Shown here piece after piece: positions 45,054 through 58,597 of a stretch of 64,000 nucleotides of DNA. This DNA comes from Pisaster brevispinus. Its lineage: Eukaryota; Echinodermata; Asteroidea; Forcipulatida; Asteriidae. The notes below the pieces were generated by a model, which searched no databases, was not told the origin of the DNA, and worked only from the letters and a program-made list of their open reading frames with translations. Both the position numbers and the translations under genes were made by a program. The stretch is from the NCBI GenBank assembly GCA_023634235.1, contig JAMKCF010000008.1:7830176-7894175 (forward strand), in the 5' to 3' direction. Each line of letters begins with the position of its first letter. Position 1 is the stretch's first letter.

Positions 45054-45265
45054 GATTCCGATCGACGTTTCCTTAATTCACCTCTCATGAAGAGAAGGTG
45101 GTCAACTTCAATGTGGAGATCAACATCAAGAAGAAGACGCTGCCGATCTACCTGAACGTCAAGGCATCAGGGTACTCCATGAAAGCAAAGGTCCTCTGCG
45201 AAGATTCCACCGGCAAGAACGTAGAGCTGTCTTCTCGTGTAGTCAACGAGATCAACTTTGGAGAG
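45054..45265 (+). pseudogene. HYDIN: HYDIN-like exon 3, unit A, frameshifted
   Basis: Begins IPIDVS and would continue FTPHEE as in unit C, but four extra bases (around CCTTAATTCACC) shift the frame and lead to a TGA at about 45,088. The rest still encodes recognisable HYDIN (VNFNVEINIKKKTLPIYLN) in the displaced frame. Length 212 nt; the intact length would be 208. Confidence 0.85.
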
Positions 45266-45635
45266 GTAAAATAAAACCTTTGGTCTTGTAAAATGAAAGA
45301 TGACCCAGCGCTGCCCACAACACTTGCGAGCCAAATTCAACAAAATCTGCTGGGGCTGTACTGATCGTAGAGTTTAGATGGAACACTTCTGTGTCCAATT
45401 TCGCCAATCAACCTGAGGACATGTCTTCAAGAAACAACTCAAGACTTAACTATTAAGATCTGTTTAGAGCTTTGAATTTATTGCTTGGTTGTTTTGATTG
45501 TACTGCACCTTGATCAAGCTGCTAGGGTATTTTGCTCTATAAGAACTCAATATTATATGTTGATGACCATGAGGGCAAAAGTAGCGGTAATATTGGTTAT
45601 GATTTTGTGTAACTTTTATTTTCTTCATTATCCAG

Positions 45636-45860
45636 GTGGAAGTAAATGAGAAGGCTGTTCATTCCATCTTCATCGTCAACGCCGGGAAGTTCAACTTTGA
45701 CTACGAGTGGTCGATGAAGGAGCGTTCGGGCAAGGCGTTGAAGATGGTCAGCATCTCCCCAGAGACTGGGTCTGTTCCCTGCAGTGACCGCAAACATTGT
45801 GTCCTGGCGTTTAAACCACCTCACAAGACTTCAATAAGGGGATGTGAATTTCTGCTGAAG
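45636..45860 (+). pseudogene. HYDIN: HYDIN-like exon 4, unit A (frame open)
   Basis: 225 nt, phase 0/0, CAG before and GTATAT after. Encodes VEVNEKAVHSIFIVNAGKFN through CEFLLK, an ASH-type beta domain. Confidence 0.85.
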
Positions 45861-46203
45861 GTATATCTTATTATGGATGTTGATAATTTTTGTATTTTAT
45901 TGATAGACCAAAAAGCTTGCATAAACAAAATTATCCAGACATTTCATGAAACAACTTTGAAGAGAAATGAATGCGCAAGCTTCAAGTATGTTTCAAGACC
46001 AATAATTACTAACTCCTTGGCAATGAAGTATGCCATGACAAGTCACCTTGATCCACTAAGCCAAGTAATAGTCCAGTCCGATTCCCAACCCTCTGCCTAA
46101 GACATCCTTAGCAGGACAGCTCATTTCAGAGCTAAGAAATCTTTCAAAAGTCCCCCTTTGACCAAACCTCCGACTAACTTTCCATCACCTATATCCTGAC
46201 TAG

Positions 46204-46373
46204 GTCACCAACGGTCCCAGCTACCAGATCACCCTAGCTGGTCAAGGAGTAGCCCCAGGTCTTCACTTCTCCTTCACCAAGTTTGACTTTGGGCCGTGCT
46301 TCATCCATCGAGCTGGAATGCCTACCTTGTCCAACCTGCTGACAGTCACCAACAGGGACACTAAGTCCATCAG
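46204..46373 (+). pseudogene. HYDIN: HYDIN-like exon 5, unit A (frame open)
   Basis: 170 nt after GACTAG. Encodes VTNGPSYQITLAGQGVAPGL, then FGPCFIHRAGMP, a HYDIN-typical stretch. Ends in phase 2 at a GTACAA donor. Confidence 0.85.
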
Positions 46374-46771
46374 GTACAACTTCCTCATCAACTTTTAAAT
46401 TCCATCAATTATAGTTTTTCTCTCCACCTTAAGATGCATCTGATCTCCTGTGTTTTAGCCGTTAAATATCCACCCTGCATGATAATAATACAAGTAGAGC
46501 AACATTTAGAATGTGCCAAGTCTGTCATAAATGACACTCCTGGTGCCTAATTATCAAGTCTGTTACAGATTGTTAAGAATGATTTCATGAGAAGTGGATA
46601 TTGCTGCCACACCATGCCAGAAACACCATGCCACGCCCCTTGTCTGTATGATAAATGCACTGGATTATTTTACAAGCATTATACGCAAGACCAGAACTCA
46701 AACCCACACTCTGCTGATCAAAAACACCAGAGTTTGAGTTTATGAAGTGTACATTTTCATTTGTATTTTAG

Positions 46772-46937
46772 CATTGACTGTCTGTATACGAGTACATCCC
46801 ATCTCGGGGTGCAGTTATCGGCGTGTGTATGGCAGCCAGGAGACAGCTGGGATGTCCACCTCACCTTCTACCCACGGGAAGCCATCAAGTACAGGGAGCT
46901 GGTCATCTTTGAGCTCAACGGACTGTCTCGTACTCGG
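46772..46937 (+). pseudogene. HYDIN: HYDIN-like exon 6, unit A (frame open)
   Basis: 166 nt after TTTTAG. Encodes IDCLYTSTSHLG through LVIFELNGLSRTR, matching the segment that follows exon 5 in HYDIN. The next HYDIN exon is absent: the unit ends after a further ~500 bp. Confidence 0.85.
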
Positions 46938-49899
46938 GTATGTTAGTTTTATGAGCCCAAAGAGTTATTTTCAGTTCGCTTGAACGAGACCAGCAGGGCT
47001 TGATTTCACTAAGCCAGTGAAGTATGGCTGCTACAACTCTTCCAGGTTTCAAAACTTAATCTGTTTTTAATCAAAGCATGCTGATCAGAAGTCAAGTTTG
47101 ACTCCACAAAATAAAAGCAAAAAACAAAACAACTTGTTCATATTGTCAACACGAACTCCATTTCTTAATAAATGACTTTCAATCCATCCCATTATTCTTC
47201 ATGCCATCAGAAATCCTCAGAAATTCCTCAGAAATCCTCTTCAAATTTGTCTCATTTCTTACTCCACTATCTCCAGTGTTAAAAGCAAAAACAAGTTGCC
47301 CCATCCACTGATTGGAACAAGTACGATGGCAGTCTACAAGTTTTATCCTCAAAGCGTCATTCGCGCAAGCGCAAGCCTTCCCATAATGCATGGCAGCTTT
47401 TGCCTTGGTCCTAATAAAACATGCCTATTTTCCATCAAAACCCCATAGGATTTGTTCACAAGTTTTGTTTCCTCCTAAAGTCATAGCTCGATACGAAAGT
47501 CAGATCCAATATCCTATCAAAGCTTAGGTCTTGAAATTACTGAAAAACACAACTAGCTTTATAACATTAATTAATTAATTAACTTAGTTATAAAGACACA
47601 AATATTTATTTAGCCAATCTTGAGATCACCATATCTCAAAAAGTATAGGTCCGATCATCAAAATATTTTTGGTTATTTACTTGTGGGATAGCTTATAACT
47701 TTGTTGTTGGCTTAAAACGCTGAACGACAGCCCCCAAGACATCATTCATTGCGCATTTTTTAAGTGTGTACAAAACCCATGGCAGGGCTCCAATTTGGGG
47801 CTAAAATCCACAAGACCGCAGGGCTTGAAAGCTCCAAATTGTACCCGGATTTTATTTGACTAGACCAGAATCGAAATGAGTTGAACAAGCACTAAAGCCC
47901 TTTTCACACGACGGAAAAAATGAACATCCTTTGCGAAATTTTACAATTTTTTGTAAAAAATTACAAATTGGGCTTCGTGTGAAAGGACAGTAATATTTTA
48001 CATCGCCTACAATCCGTGCAAAATTTTCGCAAACCTTGCGAAATTTTGTAGTAGGTCCCGACCTCCGACAAAATCTTACACTAGCGTAATTTTTCGCAAG
48101 GAATCTAGTCAAACCTTCGTGTGAAATGATCTGTTGTTTATTGACCAACAATCCTCGCGAAAGCGGTATTAACACGCATGCGTGAAGAACCTTCGGGAGC
48201 CAACCTTTGTGTGTTTACACACCGTTACCGGGCCAACCACGACCACGTGTGCGTTCCCTCAAAATGGCTGACAACGATGTTATCGTGTTGCTGTACTTGC
48301 TGCATTTTCTTGACTTTGTTCATCACGGAAACCAAACGAAAAAACATCAATTAAAACATCAAAGGATATTACGGGCATAGTATTATGAATGGACTCCCCA
48401 ACGTTTTCGCGAGTGTCAGCCATTTTGAAGAATGTTTACATGGTTTATTTTTTACCGCGACACACTGTGCACACGCGACATACGTCATCATTTAACTGGT
48501 ACCAGCGCTGTTTAAGAACAAAAACTCTATAGTTTAGTGGTAACAAGCTAAGTCTGTACTCTCGTCTTATAGAACGTGGTCACATTTTTACTTGGTGTCG
48601 TGTGAAAGCTTGCGAAAGCGTTCAGGCGTGGAATGACGTCAGCGCTCGTTAAAATCGTCGCAAGGAATGTTGGGGTTTTTTTTCGTGCGAAAAGGGCTTT
48701 TGAGAAGATCTAATCTCATTTGTCTTTTGATGCGTTTCAAAACTAAACAGAATTGGAAGATATTATCTATCGGACTCATTAGCCAACATTTTTCACTATG
48801 GCATTGTTTACACAGTGAAGTACAACTGAAAAACACAAGACTATGGGGCTTGTCCGATCGCAAATTTACTGGCCCGATGCTAAAATCACTGGCCTCAGGC
48901 CTGTGGTCCAGTGTTAAATTCAAGCCCTGCATGGCTCTAAAAAGTGCCAGACACCAGACATTTAACCAGTTCATACATTTGTACATTTGAAAGTTTCACA
49001 GTTACATTGACAACATGTGTATTGAAAGTTAACAGCCATGAATTGTCGCATGACTGCTTGCAATGGTTTCTTCTGATACAATGTATGCACTACACTGAAC
49101 TTCAGGGTGTCTAGACACTATTGTGTACATTTAACCAGTAAATACATTTTGTACAACTCATAGCTGACACAGTAAAGGTCACGGTCTTGTTTTCCTTAGT
49201 GTGCAACACAGAGCCTCATGTCTTCTACTACAGTCTATGACGACCGAAGGGAAAATAAACCAAATTGGCTCAAGCAGTGACGCAGGAATTATGTAAACTC
49301 TTACCTGAACAGCAATAATAAACAATGAAAACCGCAAGATTTATCTCCTTTATTTCATAGGACAAATGACAGAGGGCACTATAATAAAGATGATCTTTGT
49401 GATGATGAGCCAGCTTCTTTAACCAGTGTTCTGATGGTTGTGCTGGTCACTAAATTCCGTCCCATTTACGCTGTTTGATACCTTCAATAAATAGAAGGTG
49501 AAGGGTCCTCTATCTCGGAGTCAGGCTCACTTTAAAGGTATGGAGCGTTTTGTCAAAGCAAATGAAATCGGAACAGCTTCGTGTTTGTTCACAAACAACT
49601 AAGGTCTATATAGTGTGTATGTTGTAATTAAACTAAAATACATTTTCACAACATGATGGTAAAAACAAAGAAACTACGTTGTGATAAAATTAAAAGGCCG
49701 ACAACGTGATGTTCACAATTATACGTTTGTAGTTAAAGGTAGAGACGATGTGGCTGTCACAACTTTAATACTACATTTTTTTTACAAAACCGGGCCAGTC
49801 TCTACGACTACAAAACTGCCTCCCAAACTATTTTTTTCTCCAACATGTAAAGTTTCATGCAATTTAAGATTTATACGATTTGTAACTTTTCTGTTCCAG

Positions 49900-50064
49900 A
49901 TCAGCTTTGACTTCACCCCATCCAGCTGGGCATCGTTGAATCCTTCTGGAGCTTCACCATCCCTGAGCAGAACATCCTTGTTCTGTTCCACCTTGTGGGT
50001 GACGCTAAGGAACCTGCTGTAGCCACTTACCGATCACACATCAACTTCAAGTCATTACTGCTAG
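49900..50064 (+). pseudogene. HYDIN: HYDIN-like exon 1, unit B, 1-bp deletion
   Basis: One C is missing in CCCCATCCAGC relative to unit A (CCCCATCCCAGC), which shifts the frame after DFTPS. Unit C shares the deletion. Confidence 0.85.
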
Positions 50065-50685
50065 GTAAGAACTGGAATGGCGTTGTTAATGTCAATTTAC
50101 TTTCTTTAACCCTGTAGTACAGACCATTCTTTCCTATAAAATCATGACAAATCACCCAGAAACGTTCTTTGTTTTCTATTGAATACATTTGCTGACCGAC
50201 CTGTAAGACTGTTATGTGATGAGGTGGTCATTTCTTCCAGAGGTGGAGTAGTTTATGGTCTTGGCATGTCGTGGACGATCGATCAAGTGCACTAGACTCA
50301 AGCTCTGGTGTTTCTGGTCAGCAGAGTGTGGGTTCCAGTCCTGGTCATGACACTTGCATTCTTGAGCAAGGCACTTAATTATTATTGCTTCGTCCTTTGG
50401 ATGGGACATGAAGCTATTGGTCCAGTGTGTTGTGTAATGCACGAAAAAAGAACAAACTTCAAAAACCTGATAGATAATGATAAACAGTTTGAGAAGCCCG
50501 TAGATAATGCCCTATATAAAAAGTAGTTAAATTATTATTAATGATGTTGTTTTCTACAGCCTGACTTAGATCTCATCTTGTAGATAAAAACTAAAGATTT
50601 CAGGATTGAGAAAACAGTCTGGAACGATCGGAAACACTTTTTGTTTGTATGAGAATCCTAGTTTGACTTTTACTTTCCCAACCAG

Positions 50686-50832
50686 GTAACCAAGCTAGTG
50701 AGAGGATTCAGCTGATCAACAACGAGAGTCGACCTTTCACCTTTGACATCTCTGAAGCCTTGTGTCACTCTGAGGCATTTTCATCCGAGTTAAACGTCAC
50801 CCCAAGGAGGGTGTTATCCCACCGTTTGGAAG
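50686..50832 (+). pseudogene. HYDIN: HYDIN-like exon 2, unit B, 1-bp deletion
   Basis: 147 nt. One C is lost from the run in GTCACCCCAAGG relative to units A and C, which shifts the frame after LNVTP. Private to unit B. A C-run is also a common place for sequencing errors. Confidence 0.85.
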
Positions 50833-51426
50833 GTGAGTTCACAAAGAAAAACTATCCCAATATGATGAAACTGAAACAATCAGAGCCCGATGTTTTTAAG
50901 ACACCCAAGTGAATTTCTGAAGAAAACAAGTGATATTTCATAACACCAATTTGGTGTGACTATGCCTGAAGTTTGTCAAACCCTTTCTCTTAGTCTAATG
51001 GATTCAGAACTGTATACCCAAACTAATTCCAGTACATTTTCCAAGTGAAAGTAAAATTAGATCTATGACAGCGATGGAAATCAGCATGACTTTATTGTCA
51101 ATGCTACAGCATGCATATATAAGCACCAAAATTAGCATTACCAAAAGAAAAGGTTACCAGCCAAAGAGCTTGTTTTATATACCTTTTGCAACTGGTTTCC
51201 TGCTTGTTTTTTTGCTTAGCAGAAGTTTTTTAAGTAGTTCTGTCTCCTTACACAGCTTTATGATATTTGACCCAAGACCAGCAACCCAAATGGTGGATAT
51301 TCATGGCCGCCAAAAGAAAACCTTTACAAATGAAACTGAACAAAGATATAATAATTCATTTTATCTTTCATTAATTGAATCTTTTTAGTCATTCATTTAA
51401 AAGAAAATGTCTCCCTCTCTTCTCAG

Positions 51427-51638
51427 GATTCCGATCGACGTTTCCTTAATTCACCTCTCATGAAGAGAAGGTGGTCAACTTCAATGTGGAGATCAACATC
51501 AAGAAGAAGACGCTGCCGATCTACCTGAACGTCAAGGCATCAGGGTACTCCATGAAAGCAAAGGTCCTCTGCGAAGATTCCACCGGCAAGAACGTAGAGC
51601 TGTCTTCTCGTGGAGTCAACGAGATCAACTTTGGAGAG
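51427..51638 (+). pseudogene. HYDIN: HYDIN-like exon 3, unit B, frameshifted
   Basis: Carries the same 4-bp insertion as unit A, so the lesion predates the A/B duplication. One residue differs from unit A near the end (SSRGVNE versus SSRVVNE). Confidence 0.85.
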
Positions 51639-52008
51639 GTAAAATAAAACCTTTGGTCTTGTAAAATGAAAGATGACCCAGCGCTGCCCACAACACTTGC
51701 GAGCCAAATTCAACAAAATCTGCTGGGGCTGTACTGATCGTAGAGTTTAGATGGAACACTTCTGTGTCCAATTTCGCCAATCAACCTGAGGACATGTCTT
51801 CAAGAAACAACTCAAGACTAAACTATTAAGATCTGTTTAGAGCTTTGAATTTATTGCTTGGTTGTTTTGATTGTACTGCACCTTGATCAAGCTGCTAGGG
51901 TATTTTGCTCTATAAGAACTCAATATTATATGTTGATGACCATGAGGGCAAAAGTAGCGGTAATATTGGTTATGATTTTGTGTAACTTTTATTTTCTTCA
52001 TTATCCAG

Positions 52009-52233
52009 GTGGAAGTAAATGAGAAGGCTGTTCATTCCATCTTCATCGTCAACGCCGGGAAGTTCAACTTTGACTACGAGTGGTCGATGAAGGAGCGTTC
52101 GGGCAAGGCGTTGAAGATGGTCAGCATCTCCCCAGAGACTGGGTCTGTTCCCTGCAGTGACCGCAAACATTGTGTCCTGGCGTTTAAACCACCTCACAAG
52201 ACTTCAATAAGGGGATGTGAATTTCTGCTGAAG
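52009..52233 (+). pseudogene. HYDIN: HYDIN-like exon 4, unit B
   Basis: 225 nt, no difference from unit A seen in the encoded protein. Confidence 0.85.
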
Positions 52234-52576
52234 GTATATCTTATTATGGATGTTGATAATTTTTGTATTTTATTGATAGACCAAAAAGCTTGCATAAACA
52301 AAATTATCCAGACATTTCATGAAACAACTTTGAAGAGAAATGAATGCGCAAGCTTCAAGTATGTTTCAAGACCAATAATTACTAACTCCTTGGCAATGAA
52401 GTATGCCATGACAAGTCACCTTGATCCACTAAGCCAAGTAATAGTCCAGTCCGATTCCCAACCCTCTGCCTAAGACATCCTTAGCAGGACAGCTCATTTC
52501 AGAGCTAAGAAATCTTTCAAAAGTCCCCCTTTGACCAAACCTCCGACTAACTTTCCATCATCTATATCCTGACTAG

Positions 52577-52746
52577 GTCACCAACGGTCCCAGCTACCAG
52601 ATCACCCTAGCTGGTCAAGGAGTAGCCCCAGGTCTTCACTTCTCCTTCACCAAGTTTGACTTTGGGCCGTGCTTCATCCATCGAGCTGGAATGCCTACCT
52701 TGTCCAACCTGCTGACAGTCACCAACAGGGACACTAAGGCCATCAG
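52577..52746 (+). pseudogene. HYDIN: HYDIN-like exon 5, unit B
   Basis: 170 nt, one visible change from unit A (AAGGCC for AAGTCC near the 3' end, Ser to Ala). Confidence 0.85.
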
Positions 52747-53144
52747 GTACAACTTCCTCATCAACTTTTAAATTCCATCAATTATAGTTTTTCTCTCCAC
52801 CTTAAGATGCATCTGATCTCCTGTGTTTTAGCCGTTAAATATCCACCCTGCATGATAATAATACAAGTAGAGCAACATTTAGAATGTGCCAAGTCTGTCA
52901 TAAATGACACTCCTGGTGCCTAATTATCAAGTCTGTTACAGATTGTTAAGAATGATTTCATGAGAAGTGGATATTGCTGCCACACCATGCCAGAAACACC
53001 ATGCCACGCCCCTTGTCTGTATGATAAATGCACTGGATTATTTTACAAGCATTATACGCAAGACCAGAACTCAAACCCACACTCTGCTGATCAAAAACAC
53101 CAGAGTTTGAGTTTATGAAGTGTACATTTTCATTTGTATTTTAG

Positions 53145-53310
53145 CATTGACTGTCTGTATACGAGTACATCCCATCTCGGGGTGCAGTTATCGGCGTGTG
53201 TATGGCAGCCAGGAGACAGCTGGGATGTCCACCTCACCTTCTACCCACGGGAAGCCATCAAGTACAGGGAGCTGGTCATCTTTGAGCTCAACGGACTGTC
53301 TCGTACTCGG
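53145..53310 (+). pseudogene. HYDIN: HYDIN-like exon 6, unit B
   Basis: 166 nt, same protein as in unit A. Confidence 0.85.
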
Positions 53311-56266
53311 GTATGTTAGTTTTATGAGCCCAAAGAGTTATTTTCAGTTCGCTTGAACGAGACCAGCAGGGCTTGATTTCACTAAGCCAGTGAAGTATGG
53401 CTGCTACAACTCTTCCAGGTTTCAAAACTTAATCTGTTTTTAATCAAAGCATGCTGATCAGAAGTCAAGTTTGACTCCACAAAATAAAAGCAAAAAACAA
53501 AACAACTTGTTCATATTGTCAACACGAACTCCATTTCTTAATAAATGACTTTCAATCCATCCCATTATTCTTCATGCCATCAGAAATCCTCAGAAATTCC
53601 TCAGAAATCCTCTTCAAATTTGTCTCATTTCTTACTCCACTATCTCCAGTGTTAAAAGCAAAAACAAGTTGCCCCATCCACTGATTGGAACAAGTACGAT
53701 GGCAGTCTACAAGTTTTATCCTCAAAGCGTCATTCGCGCAAGCGCAAGCCTTCCCATAATGCATGGCAGCTTTTGCCTTGGTCCTAATAAAACATGCCTA
53801 TTTTCCATCAAAACCCCATAGGATTTGTTCACAAGTTTTGTTTCCTCCTAAAGTCATAGCTCGATACGAAAGTCAGATCCAATATCCTATCAAAGCTTAG
53901 GTCTTGAAATTACTGAAAAACACAACTAGCTTTATAACATTAATTAATTAATTAACTTAGTTTAAAGACACAAATATTTATTTAGCCAATCTTGAGATCA
54001 CCATATCTCAAAAAGTATAGGTCCGATCATCAAAATATTTTTGGTTATTTACTTGTGGGATAGCTTATAACTTTGTTGTTGGCTTAAAACGCTGAACGAC
54101 AGCCCCCAAGACATCATTCATTGCGCATTTTTTAAGTGTGTACAAAACCCATGGCAGGGCTCCAATTTGGGGCTAAAATCCACAAGACCGCAGGGCTTGA
54201 AAGCTCCAAATTGTACCCGGATTTTATTTGACTAGACCAGAATCGAAATGAGTTGAACAAGCACTAAAGCCCTTTTCACACGACGGAAAAAATGAACATC
54301 CTTTGCGAAATTTTACAATTTTTTGTAAAAAATTACAAATTGGGCTTCGTGTGAAAGGACAGTAATATTTTACATCGCCTACAATCCGTGCAAAATTTTC
54401 GCAAACCTTGCGAAATTTTGTAGTAGGTCCCGACCTCCGACAAAATCTTACGCTAGCGTAATTTTTCGCAAGGAATCTAGTCAAACCTTCGTGTGAAATG
54501 ATCTGTTGTTTATTGACCAACAATCCTCGCGAAAGCGGTATTAACACGGTGAAGAACCTTCGGGAGCCGACCTTTGTGTGTTTACACACCGTTACCGGGC
54601 CAACCACGACCACGTGTGCGTTCCCTCAAAATGGCTGACAACGATGTTATCGTGTTGCTGTACTTGCTGCATTTTCTTGACTTTGTTCATCACGGAAACC
54701 AAACGAAAAAACATCAATTAAAACATCAAAGGATATTACTGGCATAGTATTATGAATGGACTCCCCAACATTTTCGCGAGTGTCAGCCATTTTGAAGAAT
54801 GTTTACATGGTTTATTTTTTACCGCGACACACTGTGCACACGCGACATACGTCATCATTTAACTGGTACCAGCGCTGTTTAAGAACAAAAACTCTATAGT
54901 TTAGTGGTAACAAGCTAAGTCTGTACTGTCGTCTTATAGAACGTGGTCACATTTTTACTTGGTGTCGTGTGAAAGCTTGCTAAAGCGTTCAGGCGTGGAA
55001 TGACTTCAGCGCTCGTTAAAATCGTCGCAAGGAATGTTGGGGGTTTTTTTCGTGCGAAAAGGGCTTTTGAGAAGATCTAATCTCATTTGTCTTTTGATGC
55101 GTTTCAAAACTAAACAGAATTGGAAGATATTATCTATCGGACTCATTAGCCAACATTTTTCACTATGGCATTGTTTACACAGTGAAGTACAACTGAAAAA
55201 CACAAGACTATGGGGCTTGTCCGATCGCAAATTTACTGGCCCGATGCTAAAATCACTGGCCTCAGGCCTGTGGTCCAGTGTTAAATTCAAGCCCTGCATG
55301 GCTCTAAAAAGTGCCAGACACCAGACATTTAACCAGTTCATACATTTGTACATTTGAAAGTTTCACAGTTACATTGACAACATGTGTATTGAAAGTTAAC
55401 AGCCATGAATTGTCGCATGACTGCTTGCAATGGTTTCTTCTGATACAATGTATGCACTACACTGAACTTCAGGGTGTCTAGACACTATTGTGTACATTTA
55501 ACCAGTAAATACATTTTGTACAACTCATAGCTGACACAGTAAAGGTCACGGTCTTGTTTTCCTTAGTGTGCAACACAGAGCCTCATGTCTTCTACTACAG
55601 TCTATGACGACCGAAGGGAAAATAAACCAAATTGGCTCAAGCAGTGACGCAGGAATTATGTAAACTCTTACCTGAACAGCAATAATAAACAATGAAAACC
55701 GCAAGATTTATCTCCTTTATTTCATAGGACAAATGACAGAGGGCACTATAATAAAGATGATCTTTGTGATGATGAGCCAGCTTCTTTAACCAGTGTTCTG
55801 ATGGTTGTGCTGGTCACTAAATTCCGTCCCATTTACGCTGTTTGATACCTTCAATAAATAGAAGGTGAAGGGTCCTCTATCTCGGAGTCAGGCTCACTTT
55901 AAAGGTATGGAGCGTTTTGTCAAAGCAAATGAAATCGGAACAGCTTCGTGTTTGTTCACAAACAACTAAGGTCTATATAGTGTGTATGTTGTAATTAAAC
56001 TAAAATACATTTTCACAACATGATGGTAAAAACAAAGAAACTACGTTGTGATAAAATTAAAAGGCCGACAACGTGATGTTCACAATTATACGTTTGTAGT
56101 TAAAGGTAGAGACGATGTGGCTGTCACAACTTTAATACTACATTTTTTTTACAAAACCGGGCCAGTCTCTACGACTACAACACTGCCTCCCAAACTATTT
56201 TTTTCTCCAACATGTAAAGTTTCATGCAATTTAAGATTTATACGATTTGTAACTTTTCTGTTCCAG

Positions 56267-56431
56267 ATCAGCTTTGACTTCACCCCATCCAGCTGGGCAT
56301 CGTTGAATCCTTCTGGAGCTTCACCATCCCTGAGCAGAACATCCTTGTTCCGTTCCACCTTGTGGGTGACGCTAAGGAACCTGCTGTAGCCACTTACCGA
56401 TCACACATCAACTTCAAGTCATTACTGCTAG
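56267..56431 (+). pseudogene. HYDIN: HYDIN-like exon 1, unit C, 1-bp deletion
   Basis: Shares the unit B deletion in CCCCATCCAGC, so B and C are closer to each other than to A here. Confidence 0.85.
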
Positions 56432-57052
56432 GTAAGAACTGGAATGGCGTTGTTAATGTCAATTTACTTTCTTTAACCCTGTAGTACAGACCATTCTTTC
56501 CTATAAAATCATGACAAATCACCCAGAAATGTTCTTTGTTTTCTATTGAATACATTTGCTGACCGACCTGTAAGACTGTTATGTGATGAGGTGGTCATTT
56601 CTTCCAGAGGTGGAGTAGTTTATGGTCTTGGCATGTCGTGGACGATCGATCAAGTGCACTAGACTCAAGCTCTGGTGTTTCTGGTCAGCAGAGTGTGGGT
56701 TCCAGTCCTGGTCATGACACTTGCATTCTTGAGCAAGGCACTTAATTATTATTGCTTCATCCTTTGGATGGGACATGAAGCTGTTGGTCCAGTGTGTTGT
56801 GTAATGCACGAAAAAAGAACAAACTTCAAAAACCTGATAGATAATGATAAACGGTTTGAGAAGCCCTTAGATAATGCCCTATATAAAAAGTAGTTAAATT
56901 ATTATTAATGATGTTGTTTTCTACAGCCTGACTTAGATCTCATCTTGTAGATAAAAACTAAAGATTTCAGGATTGAGAAAACAGTCTGGAACGATTGGAA
57001 ACACTTTTTGTTTGTATGAGAATCCTAGTTTGACTTTTACTTTCCCAACCAG

Positions 57053-57200
57053 ATAACCAAGCTAGTGAGAGGATTCAGCTGATCAACAACGAGAGTCGAC
57101 CTTTCACCTTTGACATCTCTGAAGCCTTGTGTCACTCTGAGGCATTTTCATCCGAGTTAAACGTCACCCCCAAGGAGGGTGTTATCCCACCGTTTGGAAG
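57053..57200 (+). pseudogene. HYDIN: HYDIN-like exon 2, unit C
   Basis: 148 nt, frame intact. First exonic base is A rather than G, changing the split Gly codon to Asp. Confidence 0.85.
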
Positions 57201-57794
57201 GTGAGTTCACAAAGAAAAACTATCCCAATATGATGAAACTGAAACAATCAGAGCCCGATGTTTTTAAGACATCCAAGTGAATTTCTGAAGAAAACAAGTG
57301 ATATTTCATAACACCAATTTGGTGTGACTATGCCTGAAGTTTGTCAAACCCTTTCTCTTAGTCTAATGGATTCAGAACTGTATACCCAAACTAATTCCAG
57401 TACATTTTCCAAGTGAAAGTAAAATTAGATCTATGACAGCGATGGAAATCAGCATGACTTTATTGTCATTGCTACAGCATGCATATATAAGCACCAAAAT
57501 TAGCATTACCAAAAGAAAAGGTTACCAGCCAAAGAGCTTGTTTTATATACCTTTTGCAACTGGTTTCCTGCTTGTTTTTTTGCTTAGCAGAAGTTTTTTA
57601 AGTAGTTCTGTCTCCTTACACAGCTTTATGATATTTGACCCAAGACCAGCAACCCAAGTGGTGGATATTCATGGCCGCCAAAAGAAAACCTTTACAAATG
57701 AAACTGAACAAAGATATAATAATTCATTTTATCTTTCATTAATGGAATCTTTTTAGTCATTAATTTAAAAGAAAATGTCTCCCTCTCTTCTCAG

Positions 57795-58001
57795 GATTCC
57801 GATCGACGTTTCCTTCACCCCTCATGAAGAGAATGTGGTCAACTTCAATGTGGAGATCAACATCAAGAAGAAGACGCTGCCGATCTACCTGAACTTCAAG
57901 GCGGAAGGGTATTCCATGAACGCAAAGGTCCTCTGCGAAGATTCAATCGGCAAGAACGTAGAGCTGTCCTCTCGTGGAGTCAACAAATCAAGTTTGGAGA
58001 G
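57795..58001 (+). pseudogene. HYDIN: HYDIN-like exon 3, unit C, late frameshift
   Basis: Lacks the 4-bp insertion of A and B and reads IPIDVSFTPHEENVVNFNVE in frame. One base is lost near the 3' end (AACAAATCAAG versus AACGAGATCAAC), which breaks the join to exon 4. Length 207 nt; expected 208. Confidence 0.85.
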
Positions 58002-58372
58002 GTAAAATAAAACCTTTGGTCTTGTAAAATGAAAGATGACACAGCGCTGCCCATAACACTTTGCAAGCCAAATTCAACAAAATTTGCTGGGGCTGTACTG
58101 ATCGTAGAGTTTAGATGGAACACTTCTGTGTCCAATTCCGCCAATCAACCTGAGGACATGTCTTCAAGAAACAACTCAAGACTAAACTATTAAGATCTGT
58201 TTAGAGCTTTGAATTTATTGCTTGGTTGTTTTGATTGTACTGCACCTTGATCAAGCTGCTAGGGTATTTTGCTCTATAAGAACTCAATATTATATGTTGA
58301 TGACCATGAGGGCAAAAGTAGCGGTAATATTGGTTATGATTTTGTGTAACTGTTATTTTCTTCATTATCCAG

Positions 58373-58597
58373 GTGGAAGTAAATGAGAAGTCTGTTCGCT
58401 CAATCTTCATCGTAAACGCCGGGAAGTTCAACTTTGATTATGAGTGGTCGATGAAGGAGCGTTCGGGCAAGGCGTTGAAGATGGTCAGGATCTCCCCAGA
58501 GACTGGATCTGTTCCCTGCAGCGACCGCAAACATTGTGTCCTGGCCTTTAAACTACCCCACAAGACTTCAATACCGGGATGTGAATTTCTGCTGAAG
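58373..58597 (+). pseudogene. HYDIN: HYDIN-like exon 4, unit C
   Basis: 225 nt, open. Several residue changes from A and B (KSVRSIFI, KMVRISPE, KLPHKTSIPG). Confidence 0.85.

Larger units (their letters stand above)
41061..47434 (+). repeat. HYDIN tandem unit A, ~6.37 kb
   Basis: Begins TCAAAACCCCATAGGATTTG, the same start as at 47,435 and 53,808. Contains, in order, a TIR element, a promoterless intron-like stretch, six HYDIN exons with introns, and a SINE in the first intron. Head-to-tail with unit B with no spacer. Confidence 0.9.
47435..53807 (+). repeat. HYDIN tandem unit B, ~6.37 kb
   Basis: Collinear with unit A over its whole length, with rare differences. Same TIR element (47,894-48,700), SINE (about 50,238-50,530) and six exons. 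Confidence 0.9.
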
